Shown here piece by piece: positions 52,871-60,973 of a stretch of 64,000 nucleotides of DNA; position 1 is the first letter of the stretch, and each line of letters begins with the position of its first letter. The notes beneath the pieces are model-generated. The model did not search any database. It saw only the letters and a list, made by a program, of their open reading frames with translations, and was not told where the DNA came from. The position numbers and the translations under genes were made by a program. This DNA comes from Streptomyces zhaozhouensis (GTDB lineage Bacteria > Actinomycetota > Actinomycetes > Streptomycetales > Streptomycetaceae), in assembly GCF_900230195.1 (NCBI RefSeq), contig NZ_OCNE01000001.1, positions 682,001 through 746,000 of the forward strand. The letters are read 5' to 3'.

Positions 52871-52882
52871 GATAGCGCTTTC
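52871..52882. promoter_or_regulatory. LacI-type operator O2
   Basis: GATAGCGCTTTC, one base from the same palindrome, centred 33 bp (about three helical turns) from O1, so two dimers could bind on the same face. Confidence 0.75.
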
Positions 52883-52922
52883 CCGTTTCGGGGATGTTAG
52901 GTACATGCCAGTTGGAGGGTCA

Positions 52923-54014
52923 ATGCCCTTGCAGGGACCGGGACATGGGAAGCGCAAGCCGAGGGCCAGGGCGTCCAGCGGCAATCCGACCCTGACCGAC
53001 GTGGCCGCCCGCGCGGGGGTCTCGCTGGCCACGGCCTCGCGGGTGCTCAACGACAGCGACCGCAAGGTGGGGGCCGAGCACCGCGAGCGGGTGCTGCGCG
53101 CGGCGGCGGAGTTGGACTACCGCACGGACCTGTCGGCGCAGGCCATGGCGCGGGGCAGCGCCCCCGTGCTGGCGCTGCTCGTCAGCTCCATCGACGATCC
53201 CTACTTCTCGGCGATCGCCGAGGGCGTGGTCAGCTCCGCGCACACCCACGGCGTGATCGTCACCATCGCCATCACCGCGCGCGACAGCGCCCGCGAGCTC
53301 ACCTCGGTGCGCACGATCCGCGGCCAGCGACCGCGCGCGATCCTGGTCGGCGGCAGCCGCATCGCGGGCAACCCGCACACCGGCGCGCTCCTCGCCGAGC
53401 TGCGGGCGTTCGCCGAAAGCGGCGGCCGGGCGGTCTTCCTGAGCCAGCCGGTCGGCGGCCTCGGCGCGGTGCGCCCGGCCAACGCGGCCGGCGCCCGCGA
53501 CCTCGGCACCGCCATCGCGCGCCACGGCTACCGCAGGGCGGCGGTGGTCACGGGCTCGGAACGGCTGGAGACGGTGACCGAGCGCACGGAGGGGCTGCGG
53601 CGCGGGCTGGCGCCGCTGGGCGGCGGGATCGCCGTGGTCGAGAGCGACACCTTCGACCGCTCGGGCGGTTACCGCTCCACCCGCCGGCTGATCGAGTCGG
53701 GGCGGATCGGCGGCGCCGACGTGCTCTGCGCGGGCAACGACTTCATGGCGGTCGGGGCGATGACGGCACTGCGGGACGGCGGGATCGAGCCGGGCCGCGA
53801 CATCGCCGTCACCGGCTTCAACGACATCGAGACGGCGGCGGACGTCACGCCCCAACTCACCACCGTGCGCTTCCCGCTGGCGGCCATCGGACGGCGGGCG
53901 GCGGACCTCGCGCTGGGCGCGGACGGCCCGCTGAGCGAGGACGTCAGCGTGCCGGGCGAGGTGATCATGCGCGCCTCGTGCCCGCCGCGTGACGGCGCCA
54001 CCGGGGTCCGGTAA
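52923..54014 (+). CDS. LacI-family transcriptional regulator
   Basis: About 363 aa from ATG 52923; ATG 52905 is an alternative, and longer forms would run through the operators. The HTH and hinge are TLTDVAARAGVSLATASRVLN; the periplasmic-binding-like domain has LLVSSIDDPYFSAIAEGV, RAILVGGSRI, a GGYRSTRRLIESG segment and DIAVTGFNDIETA. It should repress from palindromes with a central CG; three such sites lie on either side of the gene, so autoregulation and control of the transporter and the secreted protein are expected. Confidence 0.92.
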   Translation: MPLQGPGHGKRKPRARASSGNPTLTDVAARAGVSLATASRVLNDSDRKVGAEHRERVLRAAAELDYRTDLSAQAMARGSAPVLALLVSSIDDPYFSAIAEGVVSSAHTHGVIVTIAITARDSARELTSVRTIRGQRPRAILVGGSRIAGNPHTGALLAELRAFAESGGRAVFLSQPVGGLGAVRPANAAGARDLGTAIARHGYRRAAVVTGSERLETVTERTEGLRRGLAPLGGGIAVVESDTFDRSGGYRSTRRLIESGRIGGADVLCAGNDFMAVGAMTALRDGGIEPGRDIAVTGFNDIETAADVTPQLTTVRFPLAAIGRRAADLALGADGPLSEDVSVPGEVIMRASCPPRDGATGVR

Positions 54015-54086
54015 GCGATTCCTGGGGGTTGTCCGGGTTTTGCCCGGGTCATGGATGTGAATCGCCCTCAACTCCTGCGCACGTTA

Positions 54087-54115
54087 TTGACACTCGATTG
54101 AGGCGACCGTAATTT
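54087..54115 (+). promoter_or_regulatory. Strong HrdB-type promoter
   Basis: TTGACA (54087-54092), 17-nt spacer, TAATTT (54110-54115). Transcription would begin about 54122 and run towards the secreted protein, with a leader of about 520 nt. I see no convincing gene in 54015-54640. A 7-bp hairpin (54273-54279 with 54285-54291) lies in the leader. Confidence 0.7.
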
Positions 54116-54124
54116 CCAGCGATA

Positions 54125-54136
54125 GAAACCGCTTTC
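54125..54136. promoter_or_regulatory. LacI-type operator O3 at the start point
   Basis: GAAACCGCTTTC, again one base from GAAAGCGCTTTC, lying 9 nt after the -10 box, where a bound repressor would block initiation. Confidence 0.7.
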
Positions 54137-54640
54137 TGTCGAGCGAACGAGGGCTGCCCGTGTATCCAGCGTCGCCACTCTTCCCGCACCCGAAGAAGCG
54201 CCCCCACCGAACCGTGTCCGCCACCCCCGCGCCCCCCGTTCGCGACACCAGGTAGCCAGAATCGCCGCGTGTCACGGGCACGTCGCCCGTGGGCGCGGTG
54301 ATCACGCGTCTTCTTTATCAACCGTCAGGTCTGCGCAGGCCAGCGGCCGTTTCCGGCCCCGCGTCGGCGGGGCCGACCATACCCGCCGGCCGAATCCGGC
54401 GTGAAATCAAGCACGGGTGACGGACATTACCGTCGCGCCGAACGCACGGAGCTCGTTCCGTCCTGCCCGTTCATTCGCCGATTCCCCGCCGCACGTTTCC
54501 GGCACGGGGCGACCGGCCGATCAGTCCTGCCCTGCGCGCGTTACCACACCCACGAGACCGCCCCTTCGCCGATTCCGCCGAACGAACCGGCGAAGGGGTT
54601 CTTCCCGCAGTCGCACGAGTCGCATCAAAGGAGTCTGTCC

Positions 54641-57600
54641 ATGCATGTGAGACCACGCGCCAGACGGCGCCGCCTCCCGGCGGCGACCCTGGGCGTCAGT
54701 CTGGTCGCCGCGGTGGTCCTGCCGATCGGCGCGGCCCAGGCGGCACCGGAGGACGAACTGCCGCCGCAGGAGCCGGGCGTCACGCTGCGGGCCTTCGACG
54801 TCGGGCTCGAACTGGAGCAGATCTGCCAGCTGACCGAGGGCCAGACGCCGAACATCGACGTGCTGCGGCCGACCGTCGACTGGGAGTCCGACGAGGACTT
54901 CGGCGGCATCGGCAACAACTTCGTCGCCCACGTGATCGGGAACATCCACGTGCCGGACGACGGCACCTACGACTTCCGGCTGATCAGCGACGACGGCTCC
55001 CGCCTGTACCTGGACGACCAGGAGATCATCGTCAACGACCAGCGGCAGCCGCCGACGGCCGTCGACGGCACGGCCGAGCTGACCGCCGGCGCGCACGCCC
55101 TGCGCATCGAGTACTTCCAGGGCGCGTACGACAAGGCCCTGCGCCTGGAGTGGAGCCCGCCGGGCCAGGAGGAGTTCGAGCTGGTACCGGAGTCGGCGCT
55201 GACCACAGACGAGGGCGTCACCCGGGTGACCTCGCCGGGCGTGAAGTCCTGTTCCGACGTGGACGCCAGCCCCGGGGACGGCGCGCCGCTGGCGGGCGTG
55301 CACCCCGACTACGAGGTGACGGACCTGCGGCCCGAGGGCTACGAGCCGCGGATCACCGGCATGGACTGGTTCGACGACGGGCGCATGGTGATCACCACCT
55401 GGGCCGGCCGGGAGAGCTTCGACGGCGCCGTGGAGATCGTGGACGGCACGGTCGGCGAGGACGCCGACCCGGCGGACGTCACCACCGAGGTGGTGGCGAC
55501 CGACATGAACGAGCCGCAGGGCGTGCTGGTCGAGGACGGCGAGGTCGTCGTCGCCGAGAAGCACCAGCTCAGCCGGTTGATCGACGCGGACGGCGACGGG
55601 GTCTACGAGGACAAGGAGGCCCTGGCGACCTGGCCGAGCGGCGGCACCTATCACGAGTTCGGCTTCGGGCTGCTGGCCGACGAGGAGTACTACTACCTCA
55701 ACCTGTCGGTGGCGATCACCCCGGGCGGCCGGACCACGGTCCCCCAGCACGTGGAGAACCGCGGCACCTCGGTGCGGATCGTGAAGGAGACCGGCGAGCT
55801 GGAGTACGTCGCCGGCGGTCTGCGCACCCCCAACGGCATCGGCTGGGGACCCGAGGGCGAGGTCTTCGTGACGGACAACCAGGGTGACTGGCTGCCGTCG
55901 TCGAAGCTGGTGGAGATCGAGGAGGGCGCGTTCTACAACCACTACACCACGCCGCCGGGCCCGTTCGACGACCAGCCGGTCACCGAGCCGGTGCTGTGGC
56001 TGCCGCACGGCGAGATCTCCAACTCGCCGACCAATCCGGTGGTGGTCGAGGAGGGCCCGTTCGCCGGCCAGTTGGTCTTCGGTGACGTCACCTACGGCGG
56101 CATCCAGCGCGCCTATCTGGAGGAGGTCGACGGCCGGAAGCAGGGCGCCGTCTTCCGGATGACCCAGGGCCTGGAGTCGGGCGTCAGCCGGCTGGCGATC
56201 GGCCCGGACGGCTCGTTCTACGTCGGCGGCATCGGCGGCGGCGGCAACTGGGAGCAGCCGGGCAAGTTCCCCTACGGCCTCCAGAAGCTGACGCGGACCT
56301 CCGACGACGCGATGGACATCCTGTCGATGGAGGTCACGGAGTCCGGGTTCGACCTGACGTACACCAAGCCGGTCGCCGCCGACGTGGTGGAGAACGCGGC
56401 CGAGCGGTACGAGGTGGAGCAGTGGTCCTACACCCCGACGCAGCAGTACGGCGGGGAGAAGCGCAACGAGGAGGTCCTCGCGGTCACCGGCGCCTCGGTC
56501 TCGGACGACGGCCGGACGGTGAGCCTGGAGATCCCGGGGCTGCGTGAGGACCGGGTGGCGCACGTCCGCTCGCCCCGCCCGTTCGAGGCGGCCGACGGCA
56601 CGGAGCTGTGGAGCACCGAGGCGTGGTACACGGTGCACACCATCCCGAACTACGAGGAGCCGCCGAACGAGATCGGCGTCTACGAGGCGGAGAACGGGAC
56701 GCTGGCCGGCCTGGCGGACATCGACGACGAGCACGCCCACCACACCGGCGGGGGCTACGTCGACGGGTTCGACAACATCGGCGCCCAGCTGACCTGGGAC
56801 GTGCGGGTCGACGAGGCCGGCACCTACCCGGTGACGTTCCGCTACGCCAACGGCCCCAACCCCTATGTCGGCACCAAGACGATCTCGCTGGACGTCAACG
56901 GGGAGGACAAGGGGCAGATCGCGGTCGAGACGACCGAGGTGTGGAACGCGTGGGCGGACCACGTCGAGCAGTTGGAGCTGCGGGAGGGGAACAACACCAT
57001 CACCGTCTCGGCGGGCGAGGACGACGACCGCCACGTCAACTGGGACCATCTCCGGATCCAGCAGGAGCCGTGCGCCCCGGCGCAGCCGGACGAGGGCTAC
57101 CGGATGCTCTTCGACGGCACCGAGGGTTCGCTGGCCGACTGGGACATGGCGGCCCCCGGTGACTTCATCCACCAGGCGGACTGCACGATCCGCTCGGTGG
57201 GCGGGCTCGGACTGCTCACCCACCCGGAGGAGTTCACCGACTACCGGCTGAAGCTGGACTGGAAGATGGGCGGCGACGACAACTCGGGCGTGCACATCGG
57301 CGTTCCCGACCCGCAGGGCGACCCCGAGGCGCGCAACCAGGGCTTCGAGGTGCAGATCGACGCCACCGACGAGCCGGAGAAGACCACCGGCGCGATCTAC
57401 AACTTCCAGGGCGCCGACATCGCGGCGCGCGACGAGGCGCTGAACCCGCCGGGCGAGTGGAACAGCTACGAGATCGTGGTCGAGGACCTGCGCGTCCAGG
57501 TCTATCTGAACGGCGTGCTGATCAACGACTTCGACACCGAGGGCGCCGACCCCGAGCGTGATCTCAGCTCGGGCCGCGTCGGGTTGCAGAACCACCACAC

Positions 57601-57649
57601 CGGCTCGGACGTGTGGTTCCGCGACGTGCAGGTGATGCCGCTGGCCTGA
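54641..57649 (+). CDS. Secreted PA14 / beta-propeller / CBM / DUF1080 protein
   Basis: 1002 aa from ATG 54641 (AAAGGAG upstream). Signal peptide 1-34 ending AQAAPE. PA14 about 45-175 (DFRLISDDGSRLYLDDQE, IEYFQGAYDKALRLEW). Sorbosone-dehydrogenase-like propeller about 215-600 (GMDWFDDGRMVITTW, NEPQGVLVEDGEVVVAE, LRTPNGIGWGPEGEVFVTDN). CBM6/35-like module about 680-805 (YEAENGTLAG, NTITVSAGEDDDRHVNWDHLRI). DUF1080/3-keto-disaccharide hydrolase about 815-1002 (MLFDGTEGSLADW, DDNSGVHIGVPDP, WNSYEIVVEDLRVQVYLNG). It probably acts on extracellular glycans, perhaps oxidised ones. The likely long leader and operator O3 suggest LacI control. Confidence 0.88.
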   Translation: MHVRPRARRRRLPAATLGVSLVAAVVLPIGAAQAAPEDELPPQEPGVTLRAFDVGLELEQICQLTEGQTPNIDVLRPTVDWESDEDFGGIGNNFVAHVIGNIHVPDDGTYDFRLISDDGSRLYLDDQEIIVNDQRQPPTAVDGTAELTAGAHALRIEYFQGAYDKALRLEWSPPGQEEFELVPESALTTDEGVTRVTSPGVKSCSDVDASPGDGAPLAGVHPDYEVTDLRPEGYEPRITGMDWFDDGRMVITTWAGRESFDGAVEIVDGTVGEDADPADVTTEVVATDMNEPQGVLVEDGEVVVAEKHQLSRLIDADGDGVYEDKEALATWPSGGTYHEFGFGLLADEEYYYLNLSVAITPGGRTTVPQHVENRGTSVRIVKETGELEYVAGGLRTPNGIGWGPEGEVFVTDNQGDWLPSSKLVEIEEGAFYNHYTTPPGPFDDQPVTEPVLWLPHGEISNSPTNPVVVEEGPFAGQLVFGDVTYGGIQRAYLEEVDGRKQGAVFRMTQGLESGVSRLAIGPDGSFYVGGIGGGGNWEQPGKFPYGLQKLTRTSDDAMDILSMEVTESGFDLTYTKPVAADVVENAAERYEVEQWSYTPTQQYGGEKRNEEVLAVTGASVSDDGRTVSLEIPGLREDRVAHVRSPRPFEAADGTELWSTEAWYTVHTIPNYEEPPNEIGVYEAENGTLAGLADIDDEHAHHTGGGYVDGFDNIGAQLTWDVRVDEAGTYPVTFRYANGPNPYVGTKTISLDVNGEDKGQIAVETTEVWNAWADHVEQLELREGNNTITVSAGEDDDRHVNWDHLRIQQEPCAPAQPDEGYRMLFDGTEGSLADWDMAAPGDFIHQADCTIRSVGGLGLLTHPEEFTDYRLKLDWKMGGDDNSGVHIGVPDPQGDPEARNQGFEVQIDATDEPEKTTGAIYNFQGADIAARDEALNPPGEWNSYEIVVEDLRVQVYLNGVLINDFDTEGADPERDLSSGRVGLQNHHTGSDVWFRDVQVMPLA

Positions 57650-57671
57650 CGGCGCCGGCCCCGGGCGTGGC

Positions 57672-57752
57672 CTCAGCGCGGGTCGCGTCGGGCCGCGTGA
57701 CCACCACAGCGGTGCGGACGCGTGGTTCCGCGACACCCGGGTGACGCCCCCG
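57672..57752 (+). pseudogene. Degenerate duplicate of the DUF1080 gene 3' end
   Basis: About 80 bp just after the stop codon resemble the last coding bases of the preceding gene (57563-57643), offset 109 bp, roughly three-quarters identical by eye: GRVG-x-x-x-HH-x-G-x-D-x-WFRD can be read in both. The offset puts it in another frame after the stop, so it is a remnant. Confidence 0.75.
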
Positions 57753-57772
57753 GGCCGGGACCGGGGGAAGGT

Positions 57773-57805
57773 GAGGGCGGACACGGCAGAAGCGTGTCCG
57801 CCCTC
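57773..57805 (+). terminator. Intrinsic terminator after the secreted protein gene
   Basis: A perfect 13-bp stem (57773-57785 with 57793-57805) and 7-nt loop lies downstream of the gene and of its 3' duplicate. Confidence 0.85.
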
Positions 57806-58483
57806 CCTCGCTCCGCGCGGCGGCGAACGCTTTTCCACGGGTTGCGGAATGCACCGGGAACGCGCGGGAAAATCCCCCAGACGAATGCCCTCCGCCGGGA
57901 GTCGACGGGGCGCCGCACCGGGGTCTGCGCCCCTTACCCGTCACCCCACCCCTACCGCCCCCCTACCGCCCCGGAATACCCGCGTTCCGGCCGTCCACCG
58001 GCCCGCGACCGGGCCAATGGGGCCGCCCCAGCTAGGGGTTGACCAGGTGTACCCCGCCTTCTACGCTCGGCGCCGAACTTCGGGAATCCCCGAGTCACGA
58101 TCCGGCCCACACGTATACCGAGGTGGTGAGATGCCAGGGGCACGCCTGCCGAACGCGGCATCGCCGCCGTTTCTTCTCCCACCAACGCACAAACGTCCTG
58201 ACGTTTTTCCTTACCATTTTCCTTTCAGCCCGGCGAGGGGCCGTCCGGTAATTCCGGCTCTCTTCGGTGTGGTCGCGGACGGGACTTCGCCCACAGACAC
58301 GCGGCGTGTACCCGTGCGGCGGTGTGACACCGGTCCGCCGGTCTTCCGGCCGGTCCCTCTCCGCAGGGCTGGCGCCCCGCGCGCCCGTTGACCCCACCCG
58401 CCACGTCGTCTCTCCCCAGCCGCGTGGTGGCTCGAATCGATGAGGACGCCGTCAGCCACGACGTCATTCCCGGAGGACTACCG
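57806..58483. other. Intergenic region upstream of the sugar cassette
   Basis: No gene is recognised over about 680 bp. It contains a less GC-rich stretch (58170-58230) with the palindrome AAACGTC-N2-GACGTTT (58191-58206) followed by T residues, which could be an operator or a weak terminator. Confidence 0.5.
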
Positions 58484-59581
58484 GTGGCTCACACTCGGCC
58501 AGCTGACGGAACCGCTGGCGCACGACAACCACACGCACGTCAGGCCCAGGACGCCGGTCAGCCCGGCGTCGCCGGTGCCGGGGACGCCCCCGGCGAGGAG
58601 CGGGGGCCGGTCAGGGTCGGGGTGCTGGGCTGTGCCGGTATCGCCTGGCGGCGCACCCTCCCGGCGTTCGCCGATTCCCGTCAGGCCGAGGTCGTCGCCG
58701 TCGCCAGTCGCGACCCCGGCAAGGCCGCGCGGTTCGCCGAACGCTTCGGCTGTGACGCCGTGACCGGCTACGAGCGGCTCCTCGACCGCCCCGACGTGGA
58801 GGCCGTCTACCTCCCGCTGCCGACGGGCCTGCACGCCGAGTGGTGCGAGCGCGCGCTGCGGGCGGGCAAGCACGTCCTGGCCGAGAAGCCGCTGGCCACC
58901 ACGGCCGAGGAGGCCGGGCACCTGGCCCGGCTGGCCGGCGAACGGGGACTCGTCCTGCGGGAGAACCGCATGTTCGCCCACCACACCCAGCACGAGACGG
59001 TCGCGAAGCTCCTCGCCGACGGCACCCTGGGCGAACTGCGCGTGTTCAGCAGCACGATGGCCTTCCCTCCCCTCCCCGCCACGGACGTCCGGTACCGGCC
59101 GGAGCTGGGCGGCGGCGCCCTGCTGGACGCCGGGTACTACCCGATCCAGGCGGCGCTTCTCCTCGTCCCCGGGGAGCTGGAGGTGCTCGGCGCCGCGCTG
59201 CACCGGGACCCGGCGAGCGGCGTGGACGTGCGCGGCAGCGTGCTGCTGGGCACGTCCGACGGCGTCACGGCACAGCTGACTTTCGGGTTCGAGCACAGCT
59301 ACCGGTCCAGCTACGAGCTGTGGGGCAGCCAGGGCCGGCTCACCCTGGAGCGGGCGTTCACGCCGCCGCAGGACTGGCGGCCCGTTCTCCACATGCGGTG
59401 GCAGGACCGCGCCGAGGACCTCACTCTGTCCCCCTGCCACCAGTTCCTCGCCGCGATCGACGCCTTCGCCGCCGCCGTGCGCGTCCCCGACCCCCAGCAA
59501 GAGCGAGAGCACCTGCGAACGGCGGTGCGCGGCGCCGAGCTGGTGGACGCCGTGCGGGCCCAGAACCGAAACCGGGAGTAA
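58484..59581 (+). CDS. NDP-hexose 3-ketoreductase-like Gfo/Idh/MocA oxidoreductase
   Basis: 365 aa from GTG 58484, 7 nt after a perfect GGAGG; an upstream ATG frame exists but lacks such a site. The Rossmann motif VGVLGCAGIAWRRTLP follows a disordered start; catalytic-site EKP is in VLAEKPLATT, with GGGALLDAGYYPIQAALLL and FGFEHSYRSSYELWGSQG in the substrate domain. This is the pattern of TDP-3-keto-2,6-dideoxyhexose 3-ketoreductases such as SpnN and KijD10. First gene of a tight three-gene operon (2-bp gap to the next). Confidence 0.85.
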   Translation: MAHTRPADGTAGARQPHARQAQDAGQPGVAGAGDAPGEERGPVRVGVLGCAGIAWRRTLPAFADSRQAEVVAVASRDPGKAARFAERFGCDAVTGYERLLDRPDVEAVYLPLPTGLHAEWCERALRAGKHVLAEKPLATTAEEAGHLARLAGERGLVLRENRMFAHHTQHETVAKLLADGTLGELRVFSSTMAFPPLPATDVRYRPELGGGALLDAGYYPIQAALLLVPGELEVLGAALHRDPASGVDVRGSVLLGTSDGVTAQLTFGFEHSYRSSYELWGSQGRLTLERAFTPPQDWRPVLHMRWQDRAEDLTLSPCHQFLAAIDAFAAAVRVPDPQQEREHLRTAVRGAELVDAVRAQNRNRE

Positions 59582-59583
59582 TC

Positions 59584-60912
59584 ATGGCCGAGCGCGCCAC
59601 CGAGACCATCGCCGCGGAGACCAAGGACGCAGTTCTGGAGCTGGTCCGCGCCTACGACAAGGAGTTGGCCCAGGGCCGGGAGTTCCAGCCGGGCATCACC
59701 CCCGTCCTGCCGTCCGGCGCGGTGCTCAGCGCCGACGACCGGGTGGCGCTGGTGGAGGCCGCCCTCGACATGCGGATCGCCGCCGGGGTCTCCTCCCGGC
59801 GCTTCGAACGGCTCTTCGCCCGCACGCTGGGCCTGCGCAAGGCCCACCTGACGAACTCCGGTTCGTCAGCCAACCTGCTGGCGCTGGCCGCGCTGTGCCA
59901 GCCCGAGCTGGGCGACGCCCGGCTCGTGCCGGGCGACGAGGTGATCACGGTCGCCGCCGGCTTCCCCACCACGGTCAACCCGATCGTGCAGAACGGTCTG
60001 ACGCCGGTCTTCGTCGACATCGACCTGGACACCTACAACACCACGCCGGACCTGATCAGAGCCGCGATCGGCCCCCGCACCCGGGCGATCATGATCGCGC
60101 ACGCGATGGGCAACCCGTTCCCCGCCGAGGAGATCGCCGCTCTCGCCGAGGAGCACGGGCTGTTCCTGGTCGAGGACAACTGCGACGCGGTCGGCAGCAC
60201 CTACCGGGGCCGTCTCACGGGCGGCTTCGGCGAGGTCAGCACGGTCAGCTTCTACCCCGCCCACCACATCACCGCGGGTGAGGGCGGCTGCGTCCTGACC
60301 GACAACCTCGTGCTGGCGCGCGTCGTCGAGTCACTGCGCGACTGGGGCCGGGACTGCTGGTGCGAGCCGGGCGAGAACGACACCTGCCACAAGCGGTTCT
60401 CCTACCAGATGGGCGAACTGCCCTTCGGCTACGACCACAAGTACATCTTCTCCCACATCGGTTACAACCTGAAGGCGACCGACGCCCAGGCGGCACTGGC
60501 CCTGACGCAGCTGTCCCGGCTTGAGGACTTCGGCGCCGCGCGACGCGCCAACTGGCGGCGGCTCAGGGAGGGCCTGGACGGGCTGCCGTGGCTGCGCCTG
60601 CCCCAGCCGACCCCGGACAGCGACCCCAGCTGGTTCGGCTTCGTGATCACCCTCACCGACGACGCGCCCTTCAGCCGCAGCGACATCGTGAACTTCCTGG
60701 AGTCGCGCCGCATCGGAACCCGGCTGCTCTTCGCCGGGAACCTCACCCGCCACCCGGCCTACCTCGACCGCGGGTTCCGTGTGTCGGGCGAACTGACCAA
60801 CTGCGACGTGGTCACCGACCGCACGTTCTGGGTGGGCGTCTATCCGGGCATCACCAGTGAGATGACCGACTACATGGTCGCCTCGTTCCGGAAGTTCGTC
60901 AGCGAGCAGTAG
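59584..60912 (+). CDS. NDP-hexose 3-dehydratase, SpnQ/E1 type, PMP and [2Fe-2S]
   Basis: 442 aa. DegT/DnrJ fold in which the PLP lysine is replaced by His227 (SFYPAHHITAGEGG), as in C3-dehydratases that use PMP. Cys200, Cys258, Cys260 and Cys268 match exactly the C-X57-C-X1-C-X7-C [2Fe-2S] signature of E1 and SpnQ (EDNCDAVG; DCWCEPGENDTC). It should remove the C3 hydroxyl from a 4-keto-2,6-dideoxyhexose nucleotide with help from a ferredoxin- or flavodoxin-type reductase, which is not encoded here. Confidence 0.93.
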   Translation: MAERATETIAAETKDAVLELVRAYDKELAQGREFQPGITPVLPSGAVLSADDRVALVEAALDMRIAAGVSSRRFERLFARTLGLRKAHLTNSGSSANLLALAALCQPELGDARLVPGDEVITVAAGFPTTVNPIVQNGLTPVFVDIDLDTYNTTPDLIRAAIGPRTRAIMIAHAMGNPFPAEEIAALAEEHGLFLVEDNCDAVGSTYRGRLTGGFGEVSTVSFYPAHHITAGEGGCVLTDNLVLARVVESLRDWGRDCWCEPGENDTCHKRFSYQMGELPFGYDHKYIFSHIGYNLKATDAQAALALTQLSRLEDFGAARRANWRRLREGLDGLPWLRLPQPTPDSDPSWFGFVITLTDDAPFSRSDIVNFLESRRIGTRLLFAGNLTRHPAYLDRGFRVSGELTNCDVVTDRTFWVGVYPGITSEMTDYMVASFRKFVSEQ

Positions 60913-60973
60913 TCACGGCCGTAAGCCGCGTCAGCCAGACCGACCACTCCAGACCGACCAGTGAGGTAACGCC

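Noticed and set aside
50668..52922. TPP riboswitch for the THI5-like transporter
   Set aside because: No thi-box core was seen upstream of the permease; the gap holds LacI-type operators instead.
54160..54260. Short GTG-started frame in the leader of the secreted protein gene
   Set aside because: About 32 codons, Pro-rich, with no conservation evidence; not enough to call a leader peptide.
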